30,225 nucleotides of DNA from Methanomassiliicoccaceae archaeon UBA472 (GTDB taxonomy: Archaea > Thermoplasmatota > Thermoplasmata > Methanomassiliicoccales > UBA472): the NCBI GenBank assembly GCA_002497075.1, contig DAML01000036.1, positions 17,261-47,485 on the forward strand, read 5' to 3'. Position 1 is the stretch's first letter; each line of letters starts with the position of its first letter. Below the pieces are notes generated by a model, which saw only the letters and a list, made by a program, of their open reading frames with translations, did no database searches and was not told the origin of the DNA. Shown one piece after another: positions 1-7,937 of this stretch. The position numbers and the translations under genes are program-made.

Positions 1-250
1 GGTCCACCTTGATGTTGATGAACCATTCGTTCATCATCTTCGCCACCTCGACATCCTCGAAGCATTCCCGTTCCATTACATGGCACCAATGGCAGGATGA
101 GTAGCCTATCGACAGCAAGATCGGTCTATCGAGCCACTTCGCCGCCTCGAAAGCTTCCGTTCCCCAGGGATACCAGTCCACGGGATTGTGCGAGTGCTGC
201 AAAAGGTAAGGGCTGCGCTCCGCGGCGAGGCGGTTGGTAGGTCCGGCCAT
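1..250 (-). CDS. DUF255 thioredoxin-domain protein (YyaL/SSP411-like), N-terminal part only
   Basis: Reading the minus strand from ATG at 250 gives MAGPTNRLAAERSPYLLQ, then HNPVDWYPWG, then a Cys-His-Trp-Cys-His stretch (SSCHWCHVMERECFED). This is the typical beginning of the DUF255 family (YyaL in bacteria, spermatogenesis-associated protein 20 in animals), which has a thioredoxin-like N-terminal domain and a C-terminal (alpha/alpha)6 barrel. The CxxC is visible at the active-site position. The cellular role of the family is not settled. The gene runs off the left edge, so only about 83 of an expected 600-700 residues are seen. The start is supported by agreement with the family's usual N-terminus; a GAGGAG lies rather far upstream. 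Confidence 0.93.
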   Translation of the reverse strand, partial: MAGPTNRLAAERSPYLLQHSHNPVDWYPWGTEAFEAAKWLDRPILLSIGYSSCHWCHVMERECFEDVEVAKMMNEWFINIKVD

Positions 251-321
251 AAGGGACGTTAACGCTGCTCCTCGATAATCTATCTATTCCCGATTAAAGA
301 AATATCAGGTGACTATGATAG

Positions 322-330
322 TATTATATG
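322..330 (+). promoter_or_regulatory. TATA-box candidate for the MFS gene
   Basis: TATTATATG lies in an AT-rich stretch 56 bp before the GTG start of the transporter. This would put transcription start near 350, leaving a short leader that contains a GGGATGGGATG Shine-Dalgarno-like run. Confidence 0.4.
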
Positions 331-385
331 ACGGCCCTTCAATCCCCTAAGCCAGTATCAACGCACCTAGGGATGGGATGCGGCA

Positions 386-1597
386 GTGAACATTCGCAAA
401 TGGTTGGGAGGAGGGAGGGATAGCGATAGCGTCAGCGAACGCCAGTCCCTTCGTTACGCCACCGTGTTCATTCTGCTTCTCGGCGTTGTTTCTTTATTCG
501 CGGACATGTCCTATGAGGGCGCCAAGAGCATCAGCGGTTCCTACCTGAAGACCTTAGGGGCGACCGCGGCCACCGTGGCCCTCGTTTCCGGGTTCGGCGA
601 GTTCATCGGGTACGGCTGGAGGGTGGTCTCCGGCCACATCACCGACCGCACCGGCCGCTATTGGACGATAGTCCTGGTCGGTTACGCCATGAACCTTCTG
701 GCGATCCCTTTGCTGGCATTCACCGGTGACTGGTACATGGTCGCCATATTGATCGTCATGGAGCGCATGGGTAAGGCCATTAGGGCGCCGGCCCGCGATT
801 CCATGCTGTCTCACGCCGCCACAAAGACTGGCCGAGGCTGGGCCTTCGGAGTGCAGGAGGCGCTCTCGTCCGTCGGAGCCATGATCGGGCCGGTCTCCAT
901 ATTCCTGGTGTTCCTGGCTGGCGGGGACTATTCCATGGCCTTCCTGCTCATGGGCATCCCAGCCCTGTTGACCTTGGTCGTGCTCTACTATACCTACAGA
1001 AAGTATCCCAGGCCGCAGCTGATGGAGCCCTCCAAGCCGATGGAGAAGGCCGTGCTTCCCCGGCGCTTCTGGTTGTACGCACTGGCCGCCGCGTTCATGG
1101 CCGCTGGTTACATCGACTACCCCCTGGTGGCCTATCACGTCCAGAATCACGCGCTCGGCGACGAGATGATCATTCCCCTCCTTTACGCTCTCGCGATGGG
1201 GGCCGACGCCATATCGGCGATGGTGCTCGGCAGATTGTTCGATCGCGGAGGGCCGAAGGTGCTGTTGCTCGTGATCATACCGGCCGCCTTCTTCCCGGTC
1301 ATGGCCTTCTCCGATTCGATGATATTGATCGCAGCCGGAATGGGCCTGTTCGGCCTGGGGATGGGGGCGCAGGAGTCGATAATGAGGGCGGTGGTGGCCG
1401 ACCTGGCGCCGGTAGGACGGAGGGCGACGGCGTACGGCTACTACAACACCGTCTTCGGAATGTTCTGGTTCGTGGGATCACTGGCCTTGGGCATGCTCTA
1501 CGACATATCGATCCCGGCCATGATCATCATATCCGTAGGATTGCAAATGGTATCCGTGCCTCTGTTCCTGATGTTCCTGCGGGATAAGACAGCCTGA
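386..1597 (+). CDS. Major facilitator superfamily transporter
   Basis: A 403-residue hydrophobic protein with about 12 predicted membrane segments, the usual size for a 12-TM MFS permease. A soluble N-terminal stretch of about 20 residues precedes the first helix. The motif SLFADMSYEGAKS in helix 1 and GHITDRTGRY after helix 2 (the MFS motif-A loop G-x3-D-R-x-G-R) place it in the drug/solute efflux-like MFS group. A second D-R-G loop (LGRLFDRGGPK) lies at the start of the second half, as expected from the internal repeat. Substrate is not predictable. The start is a GTG preceded by a GGGATGGGATG run. It stands alone: an opposite-strand gene lies to the left and another to the right. Confidence 0.9.
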   Translation: MNIRKWLGGGRDSDSVSERQSLRYATVFILLLGVVSLFADMSYEGAKSISGSYLKTLGATAATVALVSGFGEFIGYGWRVVSGHITDRTGRYWTIVLVGYAMNLLAIPLLAFTGDWYMVAILIVMERMGKAIRAPARDSMLSHAATKTGRGWAFGVQEALSSVGAMIGPVSIFLVFLAGGDYSMAFLLMGIPALLTLVVLYYTYRKYPRPQLMEPSKPMEKAVLPRRFWLYALAAAFMAAGYIDYPLVAYHVQNHALGDEMIIPLLYALAMGADAISAMVLGRLFDRGGPKVLLLVIIPAAFFPVMAFSDSMILIAAGMGLFGLGMGAQESIMRAVVADLAPVGRRATAYGYYNTVFGMFWFVGSLALGMLYDISIPAMIIISVGLQMVSVPLFLMFLRDKTA

Positions 1598-1611
1598 AAA
1601 AGGGTTTGGAA

Positions 1612-1646
1612 GGGGTTTTGGGCGGCCTATGACGGCCTTGAACCCC
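1612..1646 (+). terminator. Stem-loop after the MFS gene
   Basis: GGGGTT at 1612-1617 pairs with AACCCC at 1641-1646, enclosing an inner GGCC (1624-1627)/GGCC (1633-1636) pair around a six-base loop. It begins 15 bases after the MFS stop codon. There is only a short T run after it, so terminator function is a guess. The rest of the 189-bp gap to the next gene is AT-rich, and its minus strand is T-rich just past the stop of the convergent gene. Confidence 0.35.
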
Positions 1647-1786
1647 ATTTCGCGTTTCTCCTCCTATTCGTCCGGCGGAACGTTAGAACGGCCGCGGGAC
1701 GATATTATATGGAAATGTGCAATTAAATAAATTTCCTTAAAGAAAATAATGAAAGGGGTTTAATTAAAAGATTTGGAATGGCGCGC

Positions 1787-3433
1787 TCACCACTTCTCGA
1801 GCATGGGCATCATTACCCGCTCGGCCATGTTCTCCAGCGTCTCGATGCCGGTGACCTTCTGGGCGTAGGGGGTCAGGGAAGCGATGTCGCTGCGCTGGAT
1901 GTTCTTCAGGGTGAACTTCCGGCTCCCAGCCATCAACTGCTTGAGGCCCTCTCCCAGGCGGTCCACGAAGTAGGTGTACTCGCCCACTGCGCCGTAGGGA
2001 ATGTCCGTGCCGAGCTTCTTGTTGGGGTAGCGGTGCTCCAGCTCCTTGGCCGCGATAAAGAAGTTCTTCGGGTCGCTGCCGTAAGCGGCGGTGAAGCTGC
2101 TGGGCAGAGAGTTCGTCTCCGCCAGCTTCAGGAAGTTGGCGCTCTTCATGACCGTCAGCAACGGGGCCCGGGCCATAGCGATGGCCTTTATCAGAGGCTC
2201 ATCGCCCAGGTTGCTCATGGCCATGGACTTGTACATCTGGGTCTCGTTCACGAACCCGCCGGCCATGACCAGGTCCGGAATGAACTTGCCCTTCTTCTTC
2301 ATGACCTGGGCGCACATCATCATCTGCGCCTGGAGGTGCACGGTAGGGGTGCTCATTTCGTTCATCATCGGCACCGGGGACATGCCGGTACCGCCGCCGG
2401 CTCCGTCGAAGGTGAGCATGTCGATCTTCGCCTCAGAGGCGGCCTTCATGGTGAACGCCACGACCTCCGGCCGGTACGCGCCGGTCTTCAAGAAGACGTA
2501 CTTGGCGCCCTGGGACCTCAGGCTCTCGACATCCTCAACGAACGACCTGTGTTCCGGGAATCCGACCCGGGAGTGCCTCTCGAAGCTCTTGAAGGCGCCG
2601 GCCTTGAACGCTTCCTGGACATCTTTATCCTCAGGGTCCGGTAGCACAAGGTAGCCGCGCTTCTTCAATTCCAAAGCCCGTTCCAGAGTGGTAAGGCGTA
2701 CCTCGCCACCGATGGCCTTAGCGCCCTGACCCCATTTCCTCTCGATTATGTCGACCTCCAGCTTGCTAAGGGCGTACTCGTCGACGCCCCCGCGCTGGTC
2801 CTCGACATTGGTCTGTACGGCGATACCTCCGTACTTGCCGTCATAAAGCTCTTTGAAGGACTTGACCCTGAAGGCCAGGTCGGGCGAGCTGGTGACCTTT
2901 CCCTTTGTGTACACGGATTCGTGGTCCATACCGCAGACGTTCTCGCCCACGGTCTGGATGATGCCGCTCATCGCGGCCCCCTTGGCCATGGCATCCCAGT
3001 GGCGCTTGGCGACCGCGGTCGATCCGAGGCCGGCGATGACCAGGGGAACCTTCAGCTTTATGGGCTTCTTGGAGCGGGTGGCCACGGCGGTGGTGATATC
3101 TACGTTCTCAAAGAACGCCTTGTCCGGTGAGGGTTCGATGCCATATGCACCGATGAGCTCGGCCATGATCTGGAAGTGGGACCAGTCCAGGTGAAACTCC
3201 TTGTTGGAGGCGGCGGTGCTCTTCCCAAAATATTCGGGCATTGGGTAAAGGACCTCACGTCCCCGGAAGGCGGACTTGCCAACCTCGCAGAGGACGTTGC
3301 AGTCCTCCACGCAGATAGGGCACATTCCGTTCACAGGGCTGATATCTGGCACACGAGTTTTTGTTCCGGTTGTCGATCTGCTGTTCTCAATTATGTTCAA
3401 GGCGATCTCACTTCCCTTGCTAATTCTTGTCAC
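1787..3433 (-). CDS. FMN-binding glutamate-synthase-domain protein, stand-alone
   Basis: A 548-residue protein matching the central/FMN (GltB2-type) domain of glutamate synthase. Signs are the FMN/catalytic loop FDGAGGGTGMSP near residue 345, in place of the GHDGGTGASP loop of classical GltB, and the (alpha/beta)8-barrel segments IAVQTNVEDQRGG and AIGGEVRL. There is no glutaminase domain. The N-terminus carries a cluster C38-x2-C41-x3-C45-x3-C49 (GMCPICVEDCNVLCEVG), likely an Fe-S or zinc site. The cysteine motif that holds the 3Fe-4S cluster in classical GltB is absent from the C-terminal half; only six cysteines occur in all. Relatives are widespread in methanogens and clostridia as 'FMN-binding glutamate synthase family protein'; the reaction of this subgroup is uncertain and may not be GOGAT. 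Start is GTG at 3433 without a clear ribosome binding site. Confidence 0.88.
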   Translation of the reverse strand: MTRISKGSEIALNIIENSRSTTGTKTRVPDISPVNGMCPICVEDCNVLCEVGKSAFRGREVLYPMPEYFGKSTAASNKEFHLDWSHFQIMAELIGAYGIEPSPDKAFFENVDITTAVATRSKKPIKLKVPLVIAGLGSTAVAKRHWDAMAKGAAMSGIIQTVGENVCGMDHESVYTKGKVTSSPDLAFRVKSFKELYDGKYGGIAVQTNVEDQRGGVDEYALSKLEVDIIERKWGQGAKAIGGEVRLTTLERALELKKRGYLVLPDPEDKDVQEAFKAGAFKSFERHSRVGFPEHRSFVEDVESLRSQGAKYVFLKTGAYRPEVVAFTMKAASEAKIDMLTFDGAGGGTGMSPVPMMNEMSTPTVHLQAQMMMCAQVMKKKGKFIPDLVMAGGFVNETQMYKSMAMSNLGDEPLIKAIAMARAPLLTVMKSANFLKLAETNSLPSSFTAAYGSDPKNFFIAAKELEHRYPNKKLGTDIPYGAVGEYTYFVDRLGEGLKQLMAGSRKFTLKNIQRSDIASLTPYAQKVTGIETLENMAERVMMPMLEKW

Positions 3434-3493
3434 GATGGCATATGATGTTCGTATATGAATGTTATCGGAGCAAGTTTAGATAAATGAGCATAT

Positions 3494-3501
3494 GATATAA
3501 A
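3494..3501 (-). promoter_or_regulatory. TATA-box candidate for the glutamate-synthase-like gene
   Basis: Read on the minus strand this is TTTATATC, about 60 bp before the GTG start, inside the 189-bp AT-rich divergent gap 3434-3622. No other recognisable element was found in that gap besides further AT-rich stretches near 3522-3537. Confidence 0.35.
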
Positions 3502-3622
3502 TCAAGGATATTCAAACGTCTAAATATTTAATTTATTCAGCCTTCAATTCTAATCATTTGTCTATGAATCGTTTTCGAAACGTCCTTATCCAATAAAGTA
3601 ATCCTAGGAACAGGTGCGTTAA

Positions 3623-3823
3623 TTGGCTCTTAATATTCTATGGGTAGGTACCATATGGGGCGCGGCGGTGGGGATCATACTGGCGGACGTGCTATACTTT
3701 CTCACTGATTCCCTGCTCTCGTTCCTGCTCTCCATACCTTTCGCGTTGATCGGTTTTCTTTTAGCTAGACGGTTCTTGCGCAAGTGTGGTTCTGTCGAAG
3801 AATACCTCAAAGGTGGCAAATAG
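3623..3823 (+). CDS. Small two-helix membrane protein
   Basis: A 66-residue protein starting at TTG, with AGGTG seven bases before it. Two hydrophobic segments (about residues 5-26 and 29-47) are followed by a basic tail (ARRFLRKCGSVEEYLKGGK). I do not recognise the family. The good ribosome binding site, the uninterrupted hydrophobic pattern and the position just before the SPFH operon support a real gene. An overlapping minus-strand reading frame of similar length has no such support. A separate TATA-like sequence lies between this gene and the next, so it may be transcribed separately. Confidence 0.6.
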   Translation: MALNILWVGTIWGAAVGIILADVLYFLTDSLLSFLLSIPFALIGFLLARRFLRKCGSVEEYLKGGK

Positions 3824-3829
3824 GCCAAC

Positions 3830-3838
3830 ATTTTTAAT
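3830..3838 (+). promoter_or_regulatory. TATA-box candidate for the SPFH/LemA/TPM operon
   Basis: ATTTTTAAT lies just after the small membrane-protein gene and 39-47 bp before the TTG start of the coiled-coil gene. A start of transcription near 3860 would leave a very short leader consisting mainly of the AGGAGAAGGG ribosome binding site. Confidence 0.4.
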
Positions 3839-3876
3839 CAGACCTTACAATATCCACGACAGGAGAAGGGATTCCT

Positions 3877-4410
3877 TTGCCAGACATAAGGGATAGGGTG
3901 GAAGATGACCGCGGATTGCTGAAGAAGATCCAAATGGTCATCCCGGGATTCCGTGGCTACAGGATCAGGGAGGACCTCAGGGACTCCGATCGCATGCTCA
4001 GGGCTGAGCTGGCCAAGAGGCTGTGGCTGCAGAGGTCACAGTTGGAGGACGCCAGAAGAGCGTTGGTCAGGGAGAATCCCATGTCTAAAGCCCTGGAGGA
4101 GATGGGCGGAGTGGTCAACGCCATGAAAAGGGTCGAGGGAGAGATGCTCCACGCCGAGGTTGGCTATTCAGGAATATCCGCTGACATAAAGATCAAGGAC
4201 GACGAGCTGAACCTGCTTTACGAGTACGACGCTTCCATGATCGAGAGCCTGAACTTCATCGATGACGCCTTGATCAAGGTGCCTGAGATGGTGAGGTCTG
4301 GGGACGACGCCGACCTGCGTGACGCCGTAGAAACGGTGCGGACCAGGGTCGACGGGCTGGAGAGCCGCTTCAAGCGGCGCAAGGCGGCCATAACTGGAAC
4401 GGGGCTGTGA
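3877..4410 (+). CDS. Coiled-coil protein heading the SPFH operon (PspA-like role proposed)
   Basis: A 177-residue, strongly helical, charged protein that starts at TTG, six bases after AGGAGAAGGG. The N-terminal motif IPGFRGYRIREDLRDSDRML (about residues 22-41) recalls proteins I remember as neighbours of SPFH proteins in bacterial operons, but I cannot name a Pfam family. The rest (LWLQRSQLEDARRALVR to the C-terminus) is long helices rich in Glu, Arg, Asp and Leu, without cysteines or membrane segments. In Bacillus the similarly placed gene ydjF encodes the membrane-remodelling PspA protein, also a long-helix protein. An equivalent role here is inference from gene order and helical character, not from clear PspA sequence identity. 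The next gene begins four bases after its stop. Confidence 0.7.
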   Translation: MPDIRDRVEDDRGLLKKIQMVIPGFRGYRIREDLRDSDRMLRAELAKRLWLQRSQLEDARRALVRENPMSKALEEMGGVVNAMKRVEGEMLHAEVGYSGISADIKIKDDELNLLYEYDASMIESLNFIDDALIKVPEMVRSGDDADLRDAVETVRTRVDGLESRFKRRKAAITGTGL

Positions 4411-4414
4411 TCAC

Positions 4415-5551
4415 ATGAGCTTGATCGGTGCTGAGACATTCAACTGGGAGGACGGGAACAAGCGGAACAACATAATGTACCGCATGCCCCGCAACATAAA
4501 GTTCAACGACAACATCGTGGTGCGCGAGGACGAGATCGCCGTGTTCTACCGGGACGGGAAAGCGCTTGCTTACCTGGACCGCCCGGACCGTTACGCTCTG
4601 ACGTCATTGAACGCACCAATCATCGGCAAGGTCATCGAGGCCCTGTCAGGCGCGAAGCAGCAGGCCGAGGTTGTCTATCTTCAGAAGAGGGCCTTCGACG
4701 GAAAGTACGGGAGCAAGCAGCCCTACCAGTTCCGCGACGCGGAGTTCGGAATGGTTAATTTGCGCGTCTTCGGCGAGTTCCGCTACAAGGTCGGCGCTCC
4801 GGAGAACTTCGTCAACCAGTTCGTGGGGACCTTCAACTTCACCACCTCCGCGGACGTTGAGGAGAGGATAAAGGAGCAGATGGTGGTGCTGATCTACAAC
4901 GCCATCGGCGAGATGAAGAACAAGGGCATGGGCGTTGCCGACCTGGCAAGCCAGCTCATGAACATCGAGCAGGTGGTGCTGGCCAAGGCCAAGGACCACT
5001 TCGATCTTTACGGCGTTCTTATCGACAAGGTCTCCGGGATGTACATCTCCCTGCCGGACGAGGTCCAGAAGGCGGTGGACATGCGGGCCTCCATGCAGAT
5101 CCTGAACACCAACTACGCGACATATCAGGCCGGTCAGGCCATGCGCGAGGCGGCCTCCAACCCATCGGGCGGAGCCGCGGCGGCGGGCGTAGGCGTTGGC
5201 GCAGGTTTCGGCGCGGGCTACATGATGGTCGACGCCATGAGGCAGGGCGCGACGGCGCCGGCAGCTGGCCAAGCTCCACCGGCCGCCCCAGCGGCACCCG
5301 CCGCGGCCATGGTCGCCTGCCCCAAGTGCAGCACCCCCAACCCCGTGGACGGCAAGTTCTGTAGGAACTGCGGCAATAAGATGCAGAACAACACCATGAA
5401 GTGCTCCAAGTGCGGCAGCGAGGTGCCATCGGACTCCAAGTTCTGCCCGGAGTGCGGGCAGCAGCTGAAGGGAAACAAGAAGTGCCCCAAATGCAGCAGG
5501 GAGTCGCCCATCAACGCCAAGTTCTGTCCGGAGTGTGGAAACAGCTTCTAA
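4415..5551 (+). CDS. SPFH-domain protein with three C-terminal zinc ribbons (YdjI-like)
   Basis: A 378-residue protein in three parts. Residues about 15-230 match the YdjI-type SPFH/band-7 domain ('virion core protein' group), with features such as MYRMPRNIKFNDNIVVRE, YGSKQPYQFRD and ISLPDEVQKAVDMRASMQ. Residues about 240-300 form a Gly/Ala/Pro-rich flexible linker. Residues 302-378 hold three consecutive C-x2-C...C-x2-C zinc ribbons (CPKCSTPNPVDGKFCRNCG, CSKCGSEVPSDSKFCPECG, CPKCSRESPINAKFCPECG). SPFH proteins oligomerise on membranes; B. subtilis YdjI recruits PspA to the membrane. GTGAT, complementary to the 16S rRNA end, overlaps the previous gene's stop just before this ATG. Confidence 0.92.
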   Translation: MSLIGAETFNWEDGNKRNNIMYRMPRNIKFNDNIVVREDEIAVFYRDGKALAYLDRPDRYALTSLNAPIIGKVIEALSGAKQQAEVVYLQKRAFDGKYGSKQPYQFRDAEFGMVNLRVFGEFRYKVGAPENFVNQFVGTFNFTTSADVEERIKEQMVVLIYNAIGEMKNKGMGVADLASQLMNIEQVVLAKAKDHFDLYGVLIDKVSGMYISLPDEVQKAVDMRASMQILNTNYATYQAGQAMREAASNPSGGAAAAGVGVGAGFGAGYMMVDAMRQGATAPAAGQAPPAAPAAPAAAMVACPKCSTPNPVDGKFCRNCGNKMQNNTMKCSKCGSEVPSDSKFCPECGQQLKGNKKCPKCSRESPINAKFCPECGNSF

Positions 5552-5560
5552 GGTGTTCCA

Positions 5561-6304
5561 ATGGCCAGCATGAAGTGCACCAAATGCGGGGCTCCGGTGG
5601 AGTTCGACACGGGCGATAAGTTCGTCAAGTGCTCCTATTGCTCTTCGCAGATCTTCATAGACCGGTCCGGGGCCGGTTTCTACTACGCTCTACCGTTCTC
5701 CGTTCAGGAGAACGACGCGGTCGGCATCTTCCGGCGATGGGCCGGAGGCTCGACAAAGGCCAAGGACCTTGACAAGCTGGCTCAAATTTCTTCACTCAAG
5801 AAGCAGTACTTTCCGGTATACATGTTCAAGAGGGACGTCAACGGCATGGAGCAGGTCTACATAGAACCGGCCGCCTCGACGACGTTGCCTGGATTGCACA
5901 ACTTGAAGGTTCCAGGCGGCGACCTGAAGGTCTTCGACGACAAGTTCAACACCAACGGGGCGGAGATGATCAAGATCGACATCGAGATGGCTCCATACCT
6001 CAGCAACCTTCCCGGGGCCCCGAAGGAACAGGCCCTGGTGTACTTCCCCATCTGGCGTTTGGATTATGTGTTCGAGCAGAAGACTTACGTGGTCGTCGTA
6101 AGCGCCTCCTCCGGTGAGGTGTTCTCCGGCGAGTTCCCGCCCCGCAGCTCCGGGGCTTACATCGCCGTGGCCGGGCTCGGCTTCGTGGCCTTCCTGGCCG
6201 AAGGTTTACTGGCCATCGTCTCGCCGTTTCTGGCCATCGGCCTGATGGCCGTCACCGTCGTCGGTGTGTTCGCCGCGTCGAACTACGTGGCCAGGAGGAT
6301 GTGA
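5561..6304 (+). CDS. Zinc-ribbon membrane protein, YdjG-like (paralogue 1 of 3)
   Basis: A 247-residue protein with an N-terminal TFIIB/YdjG-like zinc ribbon (C6, C9, C24, C27), a soluble middle, and two hydrophobic helices near the C-terminus (about residues 199-243). The middle contains KQYFPVYMFKRDV and, later, VYFPIWRLDYVFEQKTYVVV followed by SASSGEVFSGEF, a beta-rich unit that recurs in the next two genes. AAGGTG precedes the ATG. Gene order suggests it works with the SPFH protein at the membrane. The biochemical function of YdjG-type proteins is unknown. It overlaps the upstream edge of the next gene's ribosome binding site. Confidence 0.8.
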   Translation: MASMKCTKCGAPVEFDTGDKFVKCSYCSSQIFIDRSGAGFYYALPFSVQENDAVGIFRRWAGGSTKAKDLDKLAQISSLKKQYFPVYMFKRDVNGMEQVYIEPAASTTLPGLHNLKVPGGDLKVFDDKFNTNGAEMIKIDIEMAPYLSNLPGAPKEQALVYFPIWRLDYVFEQKTYVVVVSASSGEVFSGEFPPRSSGAYIAVAGLGFVAFLAEGLLAIVSPFLAIGLMAVTVVGVFAASNYVARRM

Positions 6305-6306
6305 CG

Positions 6307-7311
6307 ATGTCCATAAGCGTCGGTCTCAACTGTCCAGCCTGCGGAGGTGCCATCCAAATAAGCGAGGGGGAGAACGTCCTCAACTGCAACTACTGCGGTT
6401 CTCTGCTCTGGGCGGAGGGTGACGCCGGGGTCATGACCGTGGCTTTCCGCAACGTACAGGGCAGGGAGTCTGTCCTCAGGGTCACCGAGGAGTGGTGGCG
6501 GAAAGGTCTCAAGGCCCGGGACCTGAGGACGAAAGGTAAGCTGCTTGAATGCTATCCGATCTACCTGCCGTTCTGGAGCACCACTACCCGCGTCGCGGGC
6601 TGGATATGCGGTTACGAGGAGAGACATCACACCGACCGCAACGGTAACACCAGGACGGAACGCATTCCGAAGGAGGAGATGGTCCTTCACGATTACCGGT
6701 ATACCAACATCGCCTGCGACCCTGGTGATCTGGGCATAAAGTACCTGAGGAACATGATGGGGGAAGCATCCTTCGCCGACTTCGAGAGCATCCCTACCTT
6801 TGAATCGACCACCAGCAAGGATGACATGGTGGAGATGTCCAAGCAGAACGCCTTGAACGACGCGAGAAGCGACGCCAACGTCCCGCACATAACCTTCGAG
6901 AAGGTCACGGCGATCCCGAAGCAGATCAGCCAGATATTCTACCCGGTCTGGGTCGTTCGCTACTCGTACGGGGAGAGGATGTACATGGCCACCGTGGACG
7001 GGGTCACCGGGAAGGTACTATCCGGCCGGGCGCCTGGGGACGCACTTTACCAGAGCTTGGCCATGACCGGAGGTACTTCCGCAGGAGGGCTGATAGCCGC
7101 GGCCGGACTGGTGATCGGCCTGGGCATGGGCGAGGGAGCTCTGGCCATAGTCGGCCTCGTGGCCGGGGTGGTCATCCTCGGGTTCACCTATCGCTTCTTC
7201 CGGCATGGCTCGGAGATAAGCGAAGGCGATTTCGATGATAAACGGTCCTCGGACCTGGGCAAGGAGCTCCGGAAAGGGCTCAAGTTCAATATGGGAGGGT
7301 TCCGGATATGA
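6307..7311 (+). CDS. Zinc-ribbon membrane protein (paralogue 2 of 3)
   Basis: 334 residues from ATG at 6307; AGGAGG ends eight bases upstream, which is better than the GTG at 6301 that would also be in frame. The N-terminal ribbon has C9, C12, C27, C30. It shares with the previous gene the short beta motifs LLECYPIYLPFW and IFYPVWVVRYSYGERMY followed by VDGVTGKVLSG, plus two C-terminal hydrophobic segments (about residues 255-300) and a charged tail. A central His-rich/charged loop (YEERHHTDRNGNTRTER) and a helical stretch are extra. The role is unknown; by position it belongs to the same membrane-associated complex. The next gene overlaps its stop (ATGA). Confidence 0.8.
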   Translation: MSISVGLNCPACGGAIQISEGENVLNCNYCGSLLWAEGDAGVMTVAFRNVQGRESVLRVTEEWWRKGLKARDLRTKGKLLECYPIYLPFWSTTTRVAGWICGYEERHHTDRNGNTRTERIPKEEMVLHDYRYTNIACDPGDLGIKYLRNMMGEASFADFESIPTFESTTSKDDMVEMSKQNALNDARSDANVPHITFEKVTAIPKQISQIFYPVWVVRYSYGERMYMATVDGVTGKVLSGRAPGDALYQSLAMTGGTSAGGLIAAAGLVIGLGMGEGALAIVGLVAGVVILGFTYRFFRHGSEISEGDFDDKRSSDLGKELRKGLKFNMGGFRI

Positions 7312-7895
7312 AGGTCATCCAGATCAAGTGCCCCCGGTGCCAGCAGCCTATCTACTCCAAGGTCAAGGACCGGGCGTTCTACTGCAATCACTGCCGCACC
7401 ATGCACATCCGCAACGGCGGGCAGAACGTCATCGACTTTGACATTGGCGAGTTCAATCTCAACGCCCCGGGCGAACGCATCTACATGCCCTTCTGGAGGC
7501 TTTTCTCCAGCTTCACCATCAACCAGTCCCAGGTATCCGGAGGGGCCTTCCACAAGCTGGGCCGGATGATCAAGGGCACCGCCAACGGCGGTAACCTATT
7601 CATCTACGTGCCAGCCTGGGAGACCGACGTCAGTGAGTTCAAGCATTGGTCCATGGGCTTCACGGAAAATCAGCCGATGTACTCGCTGCGCCCGGACTTC
7701 AACAACGTGGAGAGGGGTCCGACCTCCGTGTCCAAGGAGGAAGCGATGCAGATGGCCGATTTCGTCATCGTGACCATGGAGGCGGAGAGGCCGGGCGTAC
7801 TGCAGTATCTCGATTACGGGTTGCAGGTGCACGACGCCCGTCTGGTCTATCTGCCGTTCGTGCGGGGGCCGTCGGGACTGGCACCCGGCTTCTGA
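7308..7895 (+). CDS. Zinc-ribbon protein without membrane helices (paralogue 3 of 3)
   Basis: 195 residues, ATG overlapping the preceding stop by four bases, so translational coupling is likely. N-terminal ribbon: C8, C11, C26, C29. The repeat motifs seen in the two preceding genes recur (RIYMPFWRLFSSFTIN near residue 62 and ARLVYLPFVRG near the C-terminus), but the protein stops where the others continue into the VVS..SGEVFSG strand and membrane helices. It is therefore a shortened, presumably soluble paralogue. No frameshift that would restore a tail was found downstream. Function unknown. Confidence 0.78.
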   Translation: MKVIQIKCPRCQQPIYSKVKDRAFYCNHCRTMHIRNGGQNVIDFDIGEFNLNAPGERIYMPFWRLFSSFTINQSQVSGGAFHKLGRMIKGTANGGNLFIYVPAWETDVSEFKHWSMGFTENQPMYSLRPDFNNVERGPTSVSKEEAMQMADFVIVTMEAERPGVLQYLDYGLQVHDARLVYLPFVRGPSGLAPGF

Positions 7896-7937
7896 TCATA
7901 CAAAGATTGAATATCAGTTGGTGGATATTTAGGGGCC

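Noticed and set aside
1778..2644. Plus-strand open frame opposite the glutamate-synthase-like gene
   Set aside because: No family features; the minus-strand protein has the FMN loop and a complete domain over the same bases.
3619..3831. 70-codon minus-strand frame over the small membrane-protein gene
   Set aside because: Polar, basic translation without ribosome binding site, while the plus strand has AGGTG and a clean two-helix protein.
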